Shown one piece after another: positions 34,612 to 43,017 of a stretch of 64,000 bases of DNA. The stretch is from the NCBI RefSeq assembly GCF_900112005.1, contig NZ_FOKK01000020.1:1-64000 (forward strand), in the 5' to 3' direction. This DNA is from Algoriphagus aquimarinus (lineage in GTDB: Bacteria; Bacteroidota; Bacteroidia; Cytophagales; Cyclobacteriaceae). The notes below the pieces were generated by a model. That model did no database searches and was not told the origin of the DNA. It saw nothing but the letters and a program-made list of their open reading frames with translations. The stretch's first letter is position 1. Each line of letters starts with the position of its first letter. The position numbers were made by a program, and so were the translations under genes.

Positions 34612-35841
34612 ATGTTCAAAATCCTCCATACAGCAGATTGGCATTTGGGAAAAAGACTACAGGAATTCTCCAGGCTTGAGGAGCAAAAACTAGTTTTGGA
34701 AGAAATCAGAACAATAGCTGATCGGGAAAATGTAGATTTGATTCTACTGGCTGGAGATATCTTTGACACCTTCAATCCCAGCCATGAAGCGGTGGAATTG
34801 CTCTACAAATCACTTCGAAGACTGACGAATGGAGGAAAACGGCCGATTATCGCCATCTCAGGAAACCATGACAGTACGCAGTTTGTCGAAGCTCCAGATC
34901 CTCTGGCTCGTGAGATGGGTATTTTTTTCTATGGAAAATATGACACAGTCATCCCAACTGGAAAACTTGATAATGGCATAGAAATCACACAAGCTGCAGA
35001 AGGTTTTGTGGAAATGAAACTGCCCAAATTTGATTTTCCAGTTCGAATTATCTTGGCTCCATACGCCAATGAGGTATCGATGAAAACATACCTAGGCGAA
35101 GGAGATCGTGAGGAGGAATTCCGCAACTTGATGGAAGAAAATTGGAAGAAAATCGCAGATCAGTATTGCGATGAGCAAGGCGTTAATCTTTTCGCAGGAC
35201 ATTTTTTCTTTATGAAAGAAGGAGAAAAACCGGAAGCCGAGCCAGAATCTGAGCGACCGATTCTCCATGTGGGCGGAACCCAAGCACTATACACCAGAAA
35301 TATCCCAGCGCAAACCCAGTACGCAGCATTGGGACATTTGCATCGCTATCACGCTGTCGGACACGAGCATTGCCCAGTAGTGTATTCAAGTTCTCCTCTC
35401 GCATACTCCTTCAGCGAAGCCGAACAGCAAAAGCAAGTAGTGATCATCGAAGCAGAACCGGGGAAGCCTGTAAGCTATAGTCCAATTGGATTGGCCGAAG
35501 GAAGACCGCTGTATCGTAAAACATTCGATAATCTTCCTGAAACTTTAGCCTGGCTAGAAGAGAATCCTTATTGCTTTGTGGAATTGACCTACATCACCGA
35601 AAGCTCCATCGAAGCAGCAACCCGAAAAGCAATCATAAAAGGACACGATGGAATTGTGAATTTGATTCCGCAGATCAAAAACCCTTTGGGCAGGGAAAAT
35701 CAAAATCTGAAGGTGGAAGATCTGGGAAAAGACATGGAAAGTTTATTCAAGCTTTTCTACCAAAGTGACAAGGGTCAAGAGCCCAACGAAGAATTACTTA
35801 CCATCTTCAAAGAAGTCATCAGCCAAAACGACCAAGCATGA
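34612..35841 (+). CDS. sbcD: Exonuclease SbcD (Mre11-type nuclease subunit)
   Basis: About 409 residues. SbcD is the Mn-dependent nuclease of SbcCD, which cleaves hairpins and protein-blocked DNA ends. The metal motifs are in place: MFKILHTADWHLGK (Asp9, His11), LLAGDIFDTFNPS, ISGNHDST, AGHFFF and LGHLHRYH. The chosen ATG (34612) starts directly at the first motif; an in-frame ATG is 9 bp earlier. It overlaps sbcC by ATGA (35838-35841), so both are co-translated. Cytoplasmic. Confidence 0.95.
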   Translation: MFKILHTADWHLGKRLQEFSRLEEQKLVLEEIRTIADRENVDLILLAGDIFDTFNPSHEAVELLYKSLRRLTNGGKRPIIAISGNHDSTQFVEAPDPLAREMGIFFYGKYDTVIPTGKLDNGIEITQAAEGFVEMKLPKFDFPVRIILAPYANEVSMKTYLGEGDREEEFRNLMEENWKKIADQYCDEQGVNLFAGHFFFMKEGEKPEAEPESERPILHVGGTQALYTRNIPAQTQYAALGHLHRYHAVGHEHCPVVYSSSPLAYSFSEAEQQKQVVIIEAEPGKPVSYSPIGLAEGRPLYRKTFDNLPETLAWLEENPYCFVELTYITESSIEAATRKAIIKGHDGIVNLIPQIKNPLGRENQNLKVEDLGKDMESLFKLFYQSDKGQEPNEELLTIFKEVISQNDQA

Positions 35842-38800
35842 TTCCTATTAAACTCGACATACAGGGATTGTATTCCTACAAAGAGAAACAGACAATAGAA
35901 TTTGACAAGCTCACAGCTGCTGGATTATTTGGAATTTTCGGCGCAGTAGGAAGCGGTAAATCTTCCATTTTGGAAGCTGTGTTGTTAGCGCTATATGGTA
36001 GCACTGAACGCCTGTCCGATCGGGGAGAAAAGAACAGTATGGTCAATCTTCAGAGTGATCTACTGCTTCTGAATTTTGAATTCAGCTCAGGTAAAAATAA
36101 TGCTAAAACCTATTTGGCTCGTTATTCAGCGAAGAGAAATTCGAAGAATTTCGATGACATCAAACCTGCAGAACATACTTTTTATGAAAAAGTAGATGGA
36201 AACTGGGAACCTATATTTGCGAGAGCTGAGGAGATCGTTGGCATGCGAAAGGAGCACTTCAAGCAGACGGTGATCATTCCACAGGGGAAATTCCGTGAGT
36301 TCATCGATCAAAAGCCCATCGATCAGGCGAAGATGATGAAGGAGCTTTTTGGTTTGGAGCGATTTGATCTATCTTTTAAAACAGGTCTACTTCTAAAAAC
36401 TCTCAAAGAGCAGAAAATCCGCCTAGAAACTCAATTGCAAGGACTGGAGGAATACTCATTAGATATTCTCACTGAAAAGAAGAGTCAATTCGCTGAAATA
36501 CAAACTCAGGCTACCGAAGCCTCGCTAAAACTAACATATGTAGAAAATGAAGTCAGATTACTAGAAAATCTAAGAGCAAAAAATCAGCAATTATTAAAGT
36601 TCAGAGCCGAACAAGAAAATCTTGTATCACTACGCCCTGAGATAGAAAAACAGCGTCAGCTCCATTCAGAATTCATCACTGCCAAAACCTATCTTCGACC
36701 AATTTGGGAAAATATTGAGGACACTAAAGCGTCTTTGGAGCAATTTAAAGTAAGTGTGATTGATTGTGAGCGCTTCAAAATTACGTTTGCCAAAGAAGTA
36801 GCGGAGCTTGAAGAGCAAGAAGCCGATCTAAAAGCGAAAAACAAGGAAAGACCGCAACGAGAGGGTAAAATCCGTGACTTGAAAAAAGTCATAGAAATTC
36901 AAACCCTAGAAACGCAGCGCGAGCATGCAAATGCTATACTGCTCAATTTGCAACCAACAATAGAAAGCAAAAAACAAGCTCAGAAGGCATTAGAAACAAA
37001 AATCGCGGAGCTAGAAAGCGAAGCTGAAAAGATCAGTGCAACAGATAGCTCCGTCTTAGCCAATCTGATGAGTTCGGCAAAAGACTGGAAGCAGGCAGAA
37101 AATCAATTGAGTAAAATTCAATTGGAATCAAATGAAATAACTCAGGAAATTGAAACTTTCAAAAGGCAACTAGCTTCTCTGAAAATCAGTATTCCTGCTA
37201 ATGAAAGTTCGTTCGAAACATGGTTGATTACTCAGAAAACAACTATTCTAGAACTAGAGAAACAGCGTGATCTCTTGATGCAAAAGCAGGGACTTGCCGC
37301 CCATGTTCATTTGCTTCACAATGGAGAGGCATGTCCACTTTGCGGAGCGCTAGAACATCCCAATCCGCTTGAAGGAAATGATCAAAGCGGCTTAGCACAA
37401 AAAGATCTTCAAATAGGACAAGCCAAGCTACTCCTAGAACAGATTCATACGTCAAAATCCAACTACAGTGAAGTGGCCTTTCAGCTAGAAAATCATCAAA
37501 AAGGCGCTAGTATCAAAGGCATTGAACTCCAAGAAACAGAGCAAAACCTCAGCTCCATAAAAAGTAGCTTAGCGCAAATTGGAATTGAGGGGCATGAAGA
37601 GCTTTTAGCCAAAATACAGGCGATAGAGCATAGCTCTCAAACTCGAGAAAAATTGCTTCAAGAAGTAAAATCACTTCGTAAAAACTGGGATTCTGAGCGC
37701 ATCCTAATTGATCAATCCGAAAAAGAATTGCAACAAGCACAATTAAAGCTGCAATCTGTGCAGTCCAACATTTCCTCCAAAAAAGAAGAAATCAGAGACA
37801 TGGCTTTCTGCAAGCAATTTTTCGCTAGAGAAACAAATCAAATCCAAACTGCTATAGATAAGGTTGAAAAAGATATCGAAGAGGCACTTCAACTACTTGA
37901 GGGAAAACAGAAACACTTACGGGAGAAACGCAGTGTGACAGATAAGAATTTAGCTGATCTGATCAATTTCACGCACCTTCGTGATCAAAGTTCTACCAAG
38001 CTAGAAAAGCTAAAATCAGATTTTGAAGGGTTGAAACTTCAGTATGGATTCACGGATGAGGAGCGTTTGATCCACTTGTTCCAACACTCGATTGATGCTG
38101 AGAAAGTAGCTCGTGAGATCACTCAGTTCGACCAGAAACTCGCCATTGCTGAGAATAGAATTCAGGAACTGGAAGCTGAAGAAGGAGTCGTTGCTTATCA
38201 GGAAGAAGCGTTCCAAGAACTTACCAGTTCATTCCAAAACTTAAAAATCAATGCTGAGTCCTTTCAAAAACAAGTGCTTTTACTTGATAAAGAGATTCAA
38301 GAAACCACCAGAAAACTAGACGAAAAAAAGGTTCATCAGGCAGACTTCGCCAAACTGGAAATCAGAGAAAGCTATCTCAAAGAGCTGGACAATATGTTCC
38401 GAGGTAGTGGTTTTGTGAAGTTCGTGAGTTCCATTTACCTCAAGGAACTATGCAACACAGCCAATGTGCGTTTTATGAAGCTCTGCAAAAACCAACTGAG
38501 TTTAGACATCGATGACAATAATACTTTCTGGGTGATTGATTACCTGAATGGCGGTAAGAAGAGACTACTTAAAACACTCTCAGGCGGACAGACTTTCCAG
38601 GCTTCACTTTGTCTTGCTTTGGCACTTGCTGAGAAAGTAAAAGCCCTCAACCAAGCAGATCAAAGTTTCTTCTTTATGGATGAAGGCTTTGGAGCTTTGG
38701 ATAAGAATGCGCTTAGGGTGGTCTTTGAAACACTCAAGTCACTTCGCCATGAAAATCGTATCGTCGGGATCATCAGTCATGTGGAAGATCTGCAGCAGGA

Positions 38801-38867
38801 AATCGGAGTCTTCGCGAATATAGAACTCGATCCAGAACGAGGATCTCAGGTGAGTTATTCCTATTAG
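35838..38867 (+). CDS. sbcC: Exonuclease SbcC (Rad50-type ATPase)
   Basis: A 1009-residue SMC-like ATPase partner of SbcD. Walker A is GAVGSGKSS near residue 40, the zinc hook is CPLC at residues 499-502, between two long coiled-coil arms. The C-terminal lobe has the ABC signature LSGGQTFQASL and Walker B FFFMDEGFGALD, then the His-switch HVEDL. Full length for the family. Last gene of the sbcD-sbcC pair. Confidence 0.96.
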   Translation: MIPIKLDIQGLYSYKEKQTIEFDKLTAAGLFGIFGAVGSGKSSILEAVLLALYGSTERLSDRGEKNSMVNLQSDLLLLNFEFSSGKNNAKTYLARYSAKRNSKNFDDIKPAEHTFYEKVDGNWEPIFARAEEIVGMRKEHFKQTVIIPQGKFREFIDQKPIDQAKMMKELFGLERFDLSFKTGLLLKTLKEQKIRLETQLQGLEEYSLDILTEKKSQFAEIQTQATEASLKLTYVENEVRLLENLRAKNQQLLKFRAEQENLVSLRPEIEKQRQLHSEFITAKTYLRPIWENIEDTKASLEQFKVSVIDCERFKITFAKEVAELEEQEADLKAKNKERPQREGKIRDLKKVIEIQTLETQREHANAILLNLQPTIESKKQAQKALETKIAELESEAEKISATDSSVLANLMSSAKDWKQAENQLSKIQLESNEITQEIETFKRQLASLKISIPANESSFETWLITQKTTILELEKQRDLLMQKQGLAAHVHLLHNGEACPLCGALEHPNPLEGNDQSGLAQKDLQIGQAKLLLEQIHTSKSNYSEVAFQLENHQKGASIKGIELQETEQNLSSIKSSLAQIGIEGHEELLAKIQAIEHSSQTREKLLQEVKSLRKNWDSERILIDQSEKELQQAQLKLQSVQSNISSKKEEIRDMAFCKQFFARETNQIQTAIDKVEKDIEEALQLLEGKQKHLREKRSVTDKNLADLINFTHLRDQSSTKLEKLKSDFEGLKLQYGFTDEERLIHLFQHSIDAEKVAREITQFDQKLAIAENRIQELEAEEGVVAYQEEAFQELTSSFQNLKINAESFQKQVLLLDKEIQETTRKLDEKKVHQADFAKLEIRESYLKELDNMFRGSGFVKFVSSIYLKELCNTANVRFMKLCKNQLSLDIDDNNTFWVIDYLNGGKKRLLKTLSGGQTFQASLCLALALAEKVKALNQADQSFFFMDEGFGALDKNALRVVFETLKSLRHENRIVGIISHVEDLQQEIGVFANIELDPERGSQVSYSY

Positions 38868-39271
38868 ATATATTTTTCTTAGTGTACTTCGTAAAATCAC
38901 TTAGTACATTGAGCAATATATTTAACAGCACATCTAATTACTGATTATCAGTGAATTATAAAATAATTATTAATAAAAAAACAGGACAAAATAGAGTGAT
39001 ATATAGGCAGTTGAAAGTCTTTTTAACTCAAAGGAGTGTGAAAGATTAATTTAAACCAATTTTTGAAATCAACTTTCACAACCCTCGATGGAAAGATAGT
39101 TTAAGTCCAGCTTCCTGAGAAGTTGTTCAGCTGTGTCCTCCGAGTAAATTCTGTGAACTTTGCGGTAAAAATTAAACAAAAAATCAAGATTGATTCTTAT
39201 GCCGTTAATTTTCGAGCAAAAAAAATCCTCTGACAAACTGCCAGAGGATTTTCGTAAGTAAGAAAACCTAT
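38868..39271. other. Intergenic region with a decayed repeat end
   Basis: About 400 bp without a convincing gene. 39149-39170 (TTCTGTGAACTTTGCGGTAA and on) matches the right end of the 15150-15302 element with an 8-bp deletion. A leftward open frame (39069-39296) overlaps the esterase end, has no recognisable content and is not called. Confidence 0.45.
39217..39252 (-). terminator. Intrinsic terminator of the esterase-VOC operon
   Basis: Perfect 9-bp stem AATCCTCTG/CAGAGGATT (39224-39232, 39242-39250), followed on the minus strand by eight or more T. It lies 20 bp past the esterase stop. Confidence 0.85.
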
Positions 39272-39880
39272 TTACAATATATTTCCATTTACCCAATCAA
39301 TCTCCTCCTTGCGGATGGTATGATTTGAGTCCTTGAATATTGACAATTTCACTTTTGCACCCATCCTGCTCAGTAGGGTTTCTGATTCTTTAATTCTAGA
39401 AAGTGGTACATGAACGTCTTTTTCACTACTTCCAATAAAAACAGGTGTACCCTCAAAAGCACCGGAATACTTCTCTTCCAGAATCTTCTCACCAATTAGA
39501 CCACCAGTAAAGGCTATAACACCTGCTAGCTTTTGGGCATTTTGCGCCGCAAATTCAAGACTCAGACAAGCTCCTTGAGAAAAGCCAATGAACACCACAT
39601 TTTCTGGAGAAATACCTGCTTCTATCACTTGATTCCATACTACTCTGATCGTTTCTAAGGATTTAGCTAAAGCAGATTGATTTGCAGAATCCGGAGCCAT
39701 AAAGCTATAAGGATACCAAGAGCCACCTTCAGCTTCTGGTGCCAATAGCGCATAATCATCTAAGGAAAGGTATTGTGAAAGTGAAAGAATACTCTCTGCA
39801 CTTGCACCTCTTCCATGAATGAGAATTGCAGCTTTTTTAGTCTCAGACAAGGGTAAGCCTGCTGTTTTTATCTTAGTCAT
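39272..39880 (-). CDS. Alpha/beta hydrolase, carboxylesterase/phospholipase type (MhqD-like)
   Basis: About 202 residues, no signal peptide. Serine-hydrolase fold with nucleophile Ser in IGFSQGACLSLE, the oxyanion HGRGASAES stretch, Asp in SEKDVHVPLSR and His in DSNHTIRKEE. This is the group of esterases that includes Bacillus MhqD, whose gene is in the quinone-responsive MhqR regulon. It overlaps the VOC dioxygenase stop, so both are translated together; I took the ATG at 39880, an alternative is 39892. Substrate unknown. Confidence 0.8.
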   Translation of the reverse strand: MTKIKTAGLPLSETKKAAILIHGRGASAESILSLSQYLSLDDYALLAPEAEGGSWYPYSFMAPDSANQSALAKSLETIRVVWNQVIEAGISPENVVFIGFSQGACLSLEFAAQNAQKLAGVIAFTGGLIGEKILEEKYSGAFEGTPVFIGSSEKDVHVPLSRIKESETLLSRMGAKVKLSIFKDSNHTIRKEEIDWVNGNIL

Positions 39881-40823
39881 AATCTTCAACATTTAACTTA
39901 ACTGGCGCTAAACTCTCTTCTAGTTTTGCACGATTAGGTTCAGCCCATTTTGGCAATTTGATCAATTCACCTAAATGAGCTTCATCCTCATCAATCGCAA
40001 ATCCTGGTTCATCGGTAGCCACTTCGAACAAAACTCCTCCCGGTTCACGGAAATAAATCGACGTAAAGTAGTTTCTATCCTTTACCTCTGTGACTTGATA
40101 GCCATTTCGCATCAAGATCTCCTGAACCTGAAGTTGCGAGGCAGCATTCTCTGTTCTGAAGGCAATGTGATGAACTGTCCCAGCACTTTGCAGACCACGG
40201 TTTCCAGATTTATCGATCACGATATCTACGATATCGCCAGGCTTCCCAGCTGTACCGTATCGGAATCTTCCATTTTCCTCTCCTATGAAATGATAGTCCA
40301 TATGCTCAGTAAGCAATTTTTCAGTCAAATCCTTAGCTCGTAAGCTCAAGGTAGCTCCATAGAATCCTTTGATAGAATGCTCTATTGGCACTTGGCCATA
40401 AGACCAACCTGTTCTGTCATCCTGATCATTGGCTACCAATTCTATCCCCATACTATCGTGGTCTTCGAATCTGATCAACTGAGCACCAAATCTCGTCAGG
40501 ATATCAGAGACTGGTATTCCATATTTTTTCAATCGATCTATCCAATAATCCAATGATCCCGCCGGAACAGAAAAGGCTGTGTAAGTAACCTCACCAGCTC
40601 CTTTGGTTCCTTTACGGGCGCCAGTAAATGGGAACGTGGTAAACACTGTTCCTGGCCGTCCCAACTCATCTCCAAAATAGAAATGATAAACACCAGGCGC
40701 ATCGAAATTGATTGTCTTCTTCACCAGTCTCAATCCAAGGATCCCGGTGTAGAAATCTATATTTGCTTGAGGGTTTCCAGCTATCGCAGTGATATGATGG
40801 ATTCCAGTGATTAATGGTTTCAT
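39873..40823 (-). CDS. Ring-cleaving dioxygenase of the VOC superfamily (MhqO-like)
   Basis: A 316-residue protein with two vicinal-oxygen-chelate modules. Metal-ligand positions are visible as His in GIHHITAIAG at the N-terminus, His in TVHHIAFRT near residue 220 and Glu in LFEVATDEPGF near residue 270. It matches the MhqO/LinE-like 'ring-cleaving dioxygenase' family that opens hydroquinone rings or binds quinone adducts. Operon with the esterase downstream, and followed upstream by yceI and a MarR gene, all leftward. Actual substrate inferred, not shown. Confidence 0.82.
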   Translation of the reverse strand: MKPLITGIHHITAIAGNPQANIDFYTGILGLRLVKKTINFDAPGVYHFYFGDELGRPGTVFTTFPFTGARKGTKGAGEVTYTAFSVPAGSLDYWIDRLKKYGIPVSDILTRFGAQLIRFEDHDSMGIELVANDQDDRTGWSYGQVPIEHSIKGFYGATLSLRAKDLTEKLLTEHMDYHFIGEENGRFRYGTAGKPGDIVDIVIDKSGNRGLQSAGTVHHIAFRTENAASQLQVQEILMRNGYQVTEVKDRNYFTSIYFREPGGVLFEVATDEPGFAIDEDEAHLGELIKLPKWAEPNRAKLEESLAPVKLNVEDYD

Positions 40824-40894
40824 GGTATGTAGGGAAAATGTTAAATGTAATTTAAAACCTTCGAGATCTAAACGACTTTAATGAGACCTTAGAA

Positions 40895-40921
40895 TCCCGA
40901 CAGCCTATATAGCCATCGGGA
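40895..40921 (-). terminator. Stem-loop between yceI and the VOC gene
   Basis: TCCCGA/TCGGGA arms (40895-40900, 40916-40921) with an inner GGCTATATAG-like stem. No U-run follows on the minus strand, so termination would be weak. It belongs to the CCCGATAG-type hairpins found several times in the window. Confidence 0.4.
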
Positions 40922-40934
40922 ATTTCTATTCTGA

Positions 40935-41462
40935 TTAAGCCTGCTTTACAAGCTGAATATTCAATATCAAGCGAACTTGATCACTAACTACTATGCTTCC
41001 AGCTTCAGTCACTGCTGACCAAGAAAGACCGAAATCTTTTCTGTTGATTTTACCTTCGATTTCAAAACCAGCTTTGGTTTGTCCGTAAGGATCACCTGCA
41101 ACTCCTCCGAAATCAACATTGAATTCAACATTTTTTGTAGTTTCTCTTAATGTCAAATCACCAACTAACTTGTAATCACTACCGTCCTTTGTGATTTTAC
41201 CTGAGAAAGTCAATTTAGGATGATTCTCTGCATCAAAGAAATCAGCAGACTTCAAATGATTGTCTCTATCTTTTTGATTAGTGTCTATACTGCTAATAGC
41301 GGAGGAGAAAGAAACACTTGCTCCTTCGAAATCATCAGAAGAACTTTCTGCAGCTCCTTCGAATTCTCTGAAATAACCTGTCACTGTAGAAATCACTAAG
41401 TGTTTTACTTTAAAAGACACTTCAGAGTGTGTAGGGTCGATAATCCATTTTGTAGTACTCAT
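40935..41462 (-). CDS. YceI family protein
   Basis: A 175-residue lipocalin-like barrel of the YceI family, which binds isoprenoid quinones or fatty amides in an enclosed pocket. Hallmarks are WIIDPTHSEVSFKVKHL at the start and the VEFNVDFGG and GKINRKDFGLSW strands. It has no signal peptide, so unlike E. coli YceI it should be cytoplasmic. The promoter carries the palindrome-like site 41506-41517 shared with the marR gene. A quinone-binding protein fits the electrophile-stress context. Confidence 0.9.
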   Translation of the reverse strand: MSTTKWIIDPTHSEVSFKVKHLVISTVTGYFREFEGAAESSSDDFEGASVSFSSAISSIDTNQKDRDNHLKSADFFDAENHPKLTFSGKITKDGSDYKLVGDLTLRETTKNVEFNVDFGGVAGDPYGQTKAGFEIEGKINRKDFGLSWSAVTEAGSIVVSDQVRLILNIQLVKQA

Positions 41463-41497
41463 AGCTTGTTATGTTTTAGTTAAATTTTATTTGTATT

Positions 41498-41522
41498 GAT
41501 GTTAAATGTATATACACGTATT
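41498..41522. promoter_or_regulatory. Predicted MarR operator before yceI
   Basis: TTAAATGTATATACACGTA, whose core ATGTATATACAC (41506-41517) differs by one base from the perfect palindrome ATGTATATACAT before the marR gene. It lies 44-55 bp upstream of the yceI start. Confidence 0.6.
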
Positions 41523-41535
41523 AGTGTAAAATTTT

Positions 41536-41988
41536 TTATCCTCGTAATTTGTCCAGAAGATTATTCATCAAAATCACTTCCTCTTCACTCAAATTGATGA
41601 CTTGATTATTAAATCCTTCCATATGAATGTGCAAATCGTTCAGTATTTGAAGTCCTTTCTCAGTGATTAGAATATCCACTTGACGACGATCACTTGGACA
41701 TTCTCTTCTTTCTACCAACTCTTTAGCTTTCAATTTATCCACCAGACGACTGGCATTCGACATTTTGTTGAGCATTCTATCCTGTATAGAAGACACTGTC
41801 GTAGGGACTCCATTTTGTCCTCTCAAAATCCTAAGCACATTGTATTGCTCTGGAGAAAGATCAAAAGGTTTTAAAATTCCATTTTGAGCCGACACCATAT
41901 AGCTGTGTGTGAAAAGAAGATTGACCACTAATTTATTATATGGGTCTTTGAACTCCTTCTGCTTGATTGCTTCTTCTAGACTTCCCAT
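41536..41988 (-). CDS. MarR family transcriptional regulator (MhqR-like)
   Basis: About 150 residues at the ATG 41988 (MGSLEEAIKQKEF). Winged helix-turn-helix of MarR type: LSPEQYNVLRILRGQN, NKMSNASRLVDKLKAKELVERRECPSDRRQ (in part) with the wing ERRECPSDRRQVDILIT. MarR dimers bind palindromes and release on ligand or Cys oxidation; there is one Cys, in the wing (ECPSD). A perfect ATGTATATACAT lies 30-41 bp upstream, and a near copy before yceI, so it probably represses itself and yceI. The longer frame to 42042 would run across the operator. Confidence 0.9.
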   Translation of the reverse strand: MGSLEEAIKQKEFKDPYNKLVVNLLFTHSYMVSAQNGILKPFDLSPEQYNVLRILRGQNGVPTTVSSIQDRMLNKMSNASRLVDKLKAKELVERRECPSDRRQVDILITEKGLQILNDLHIHMEGFNNQVINLSEEEVILMNNLLDKLRG

Positions 41989-42017
41989 ATCAATTATATC
42001 TTTTGTTATTGTATTTA

Positions 42018-42029
42018 ATGTATATACAT
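42018..42029. promoter_or_regulatory. Predicted MarR autoregulatory operator
   Basis: Perfect 12-bp palindrome ATGTATATACAT with flanks TTTA and GTAAA. Placed 30-41 bp before the marR ATG, where a repressor would block transcription. Nearly repeated at 41506-41517. Confidence 0.65.
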
Positions 42030-42084
42030 GTAAATATAGCAAAAGGTTTCAATTGAGTAAACTTTTTTTTTAAACCAAATGAAA

Positions 42085-42105
42085 AAAGACCTCAAAGAGG
42101 CCTTT
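42085..42105 (-). terminator. Terminator of the alpha/beta hydrolase gene
   Basis: AAAGACCTC/GAGGCCTTT arms with one mismatch and an AAA loop; on the minus strand a T-run follows (TTTTTTC). Confidence 0.65.
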
Positions 42106-42137
42106 AGACATAAATTCTTGTGATTATGAAAAAATAA

Positions 42138-42938
42138 TTAACTTTTCTCGATCAGCCAATCACCTATCAATCTATTGATTTCCTTAGGCTTTTCTATACA
42201 GCTACTATGGCCAACTCCTGGAATTCTATGCAATCTTGCCTTCAAGATACTCATTTGAATAAACTTGGCTTTGATTGGCGTAGTAGCCACATCCTCATCA
42301 CCTACAATTACCATGGTCGGGCAGGAAATATCTCCAAGTTCGTTTTCGATTCCCTTCCTATAAATCACCCCATCAACTGCCCCTACAACACTCTTTTTAT
42401 TTGATTTCAACTGAGACTTCCAAAAATCTATTTTCTCAGAGTTTATCGGATCATTCAGCCAACTATCAGCAAACATGATTTTCATGACCTTATTGGCAAC
42501 TGGCGGTATTACACCAAGCCATTTCACTATACCATTAAGGGTTTTGTATTTGGGAAGATTCTCAACTGGCTCCGAGTTAGCAGAAGTCTCCAAGAGAATA
42601 AGGCTTTTAATCAGTTTTGGAAATCGAGCTGCAAGCCTCATCCCAATAAACCCTCCCATTGATAGTCCCACAAAATGAACTGGCCCTACACACAATTCTT
42701 TGATTAGTTCTGCAGCATCCTCCGATAGGGTATCCATATCAAATGGCCCAGTGACCTCACTTTGTCCTTGCCCTCTATGATCATAGGCAATCACACGAAA
42801 CCGCGGTTGGAGGAATTCAATTTGATCAGCAAACATTTTGTGGCTCCAAAGCAATCCATGAGAGAAGACAATGGTTTCCTCTCCATTTCCTTGATCCGTG
42901 TAGAAAATATTAACTCCATTTACATTGATCTGAGGCAT
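42138..42938 (-). CDS. Alpha/beta hydrolase (enol-lactonase-like)
   Basis: A 266-residue cytoplasmic hydrolase. Nucleophile Ser in FVGLSMGGFIGMRLAA near residue 94, oxyanion HGLLWSHKMF, Asp in VIVGDEDVATTP near residue 215, and His in GVGHSSCIEKP near residue 245 complete the triad. It is closest in texture to 3-oxoadipate enol-lactonase (PcaD)-like hydrolases, but no other catechol-pathway gene is present, so the substrate is left open. It lies upstream of the marR gene, separated by its own terminator. Confidence 0.82.
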   Translation of the reverse strand: MPQINVNGVNIFYTDQGNGEETIVFSHGLLWSHKMFADQIEFLQPRFRVIAYDHRGQGQSEVTGPFDMDTLSEDAAELIKELCVGPVHFVGLSMGGFIGMRLAARFPKLIKSLILLETSANSEPVENLPKYKTLNGIVKWLGVIPPVANKVMKIMFADSWLNDPINSEKIDFWKSQLKSNKKSVVGAVDGVIYRKGIENELGDISCPTMVIVGDEDVATTPIKAKFIQMSILKARLHRIPGVGHSSCIEKPKEINRLIGDWLIEKS

Positions 42939-43017
42939 TCTGTTTTTGTTTTTGAGTTATCAGTCGATAGAATACTTGAGTTGACTGAATTAACTCTATT
43001 CTAAATTCAATTTTATT

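Noticed and set aside
39069..39296. Leftward 75-codon open frame before the esterase terminator
   Set aside because: It overlaps the esterase end and the terminator, has no recognisable motif, and contains the decayed repeat end at 39149-39170.
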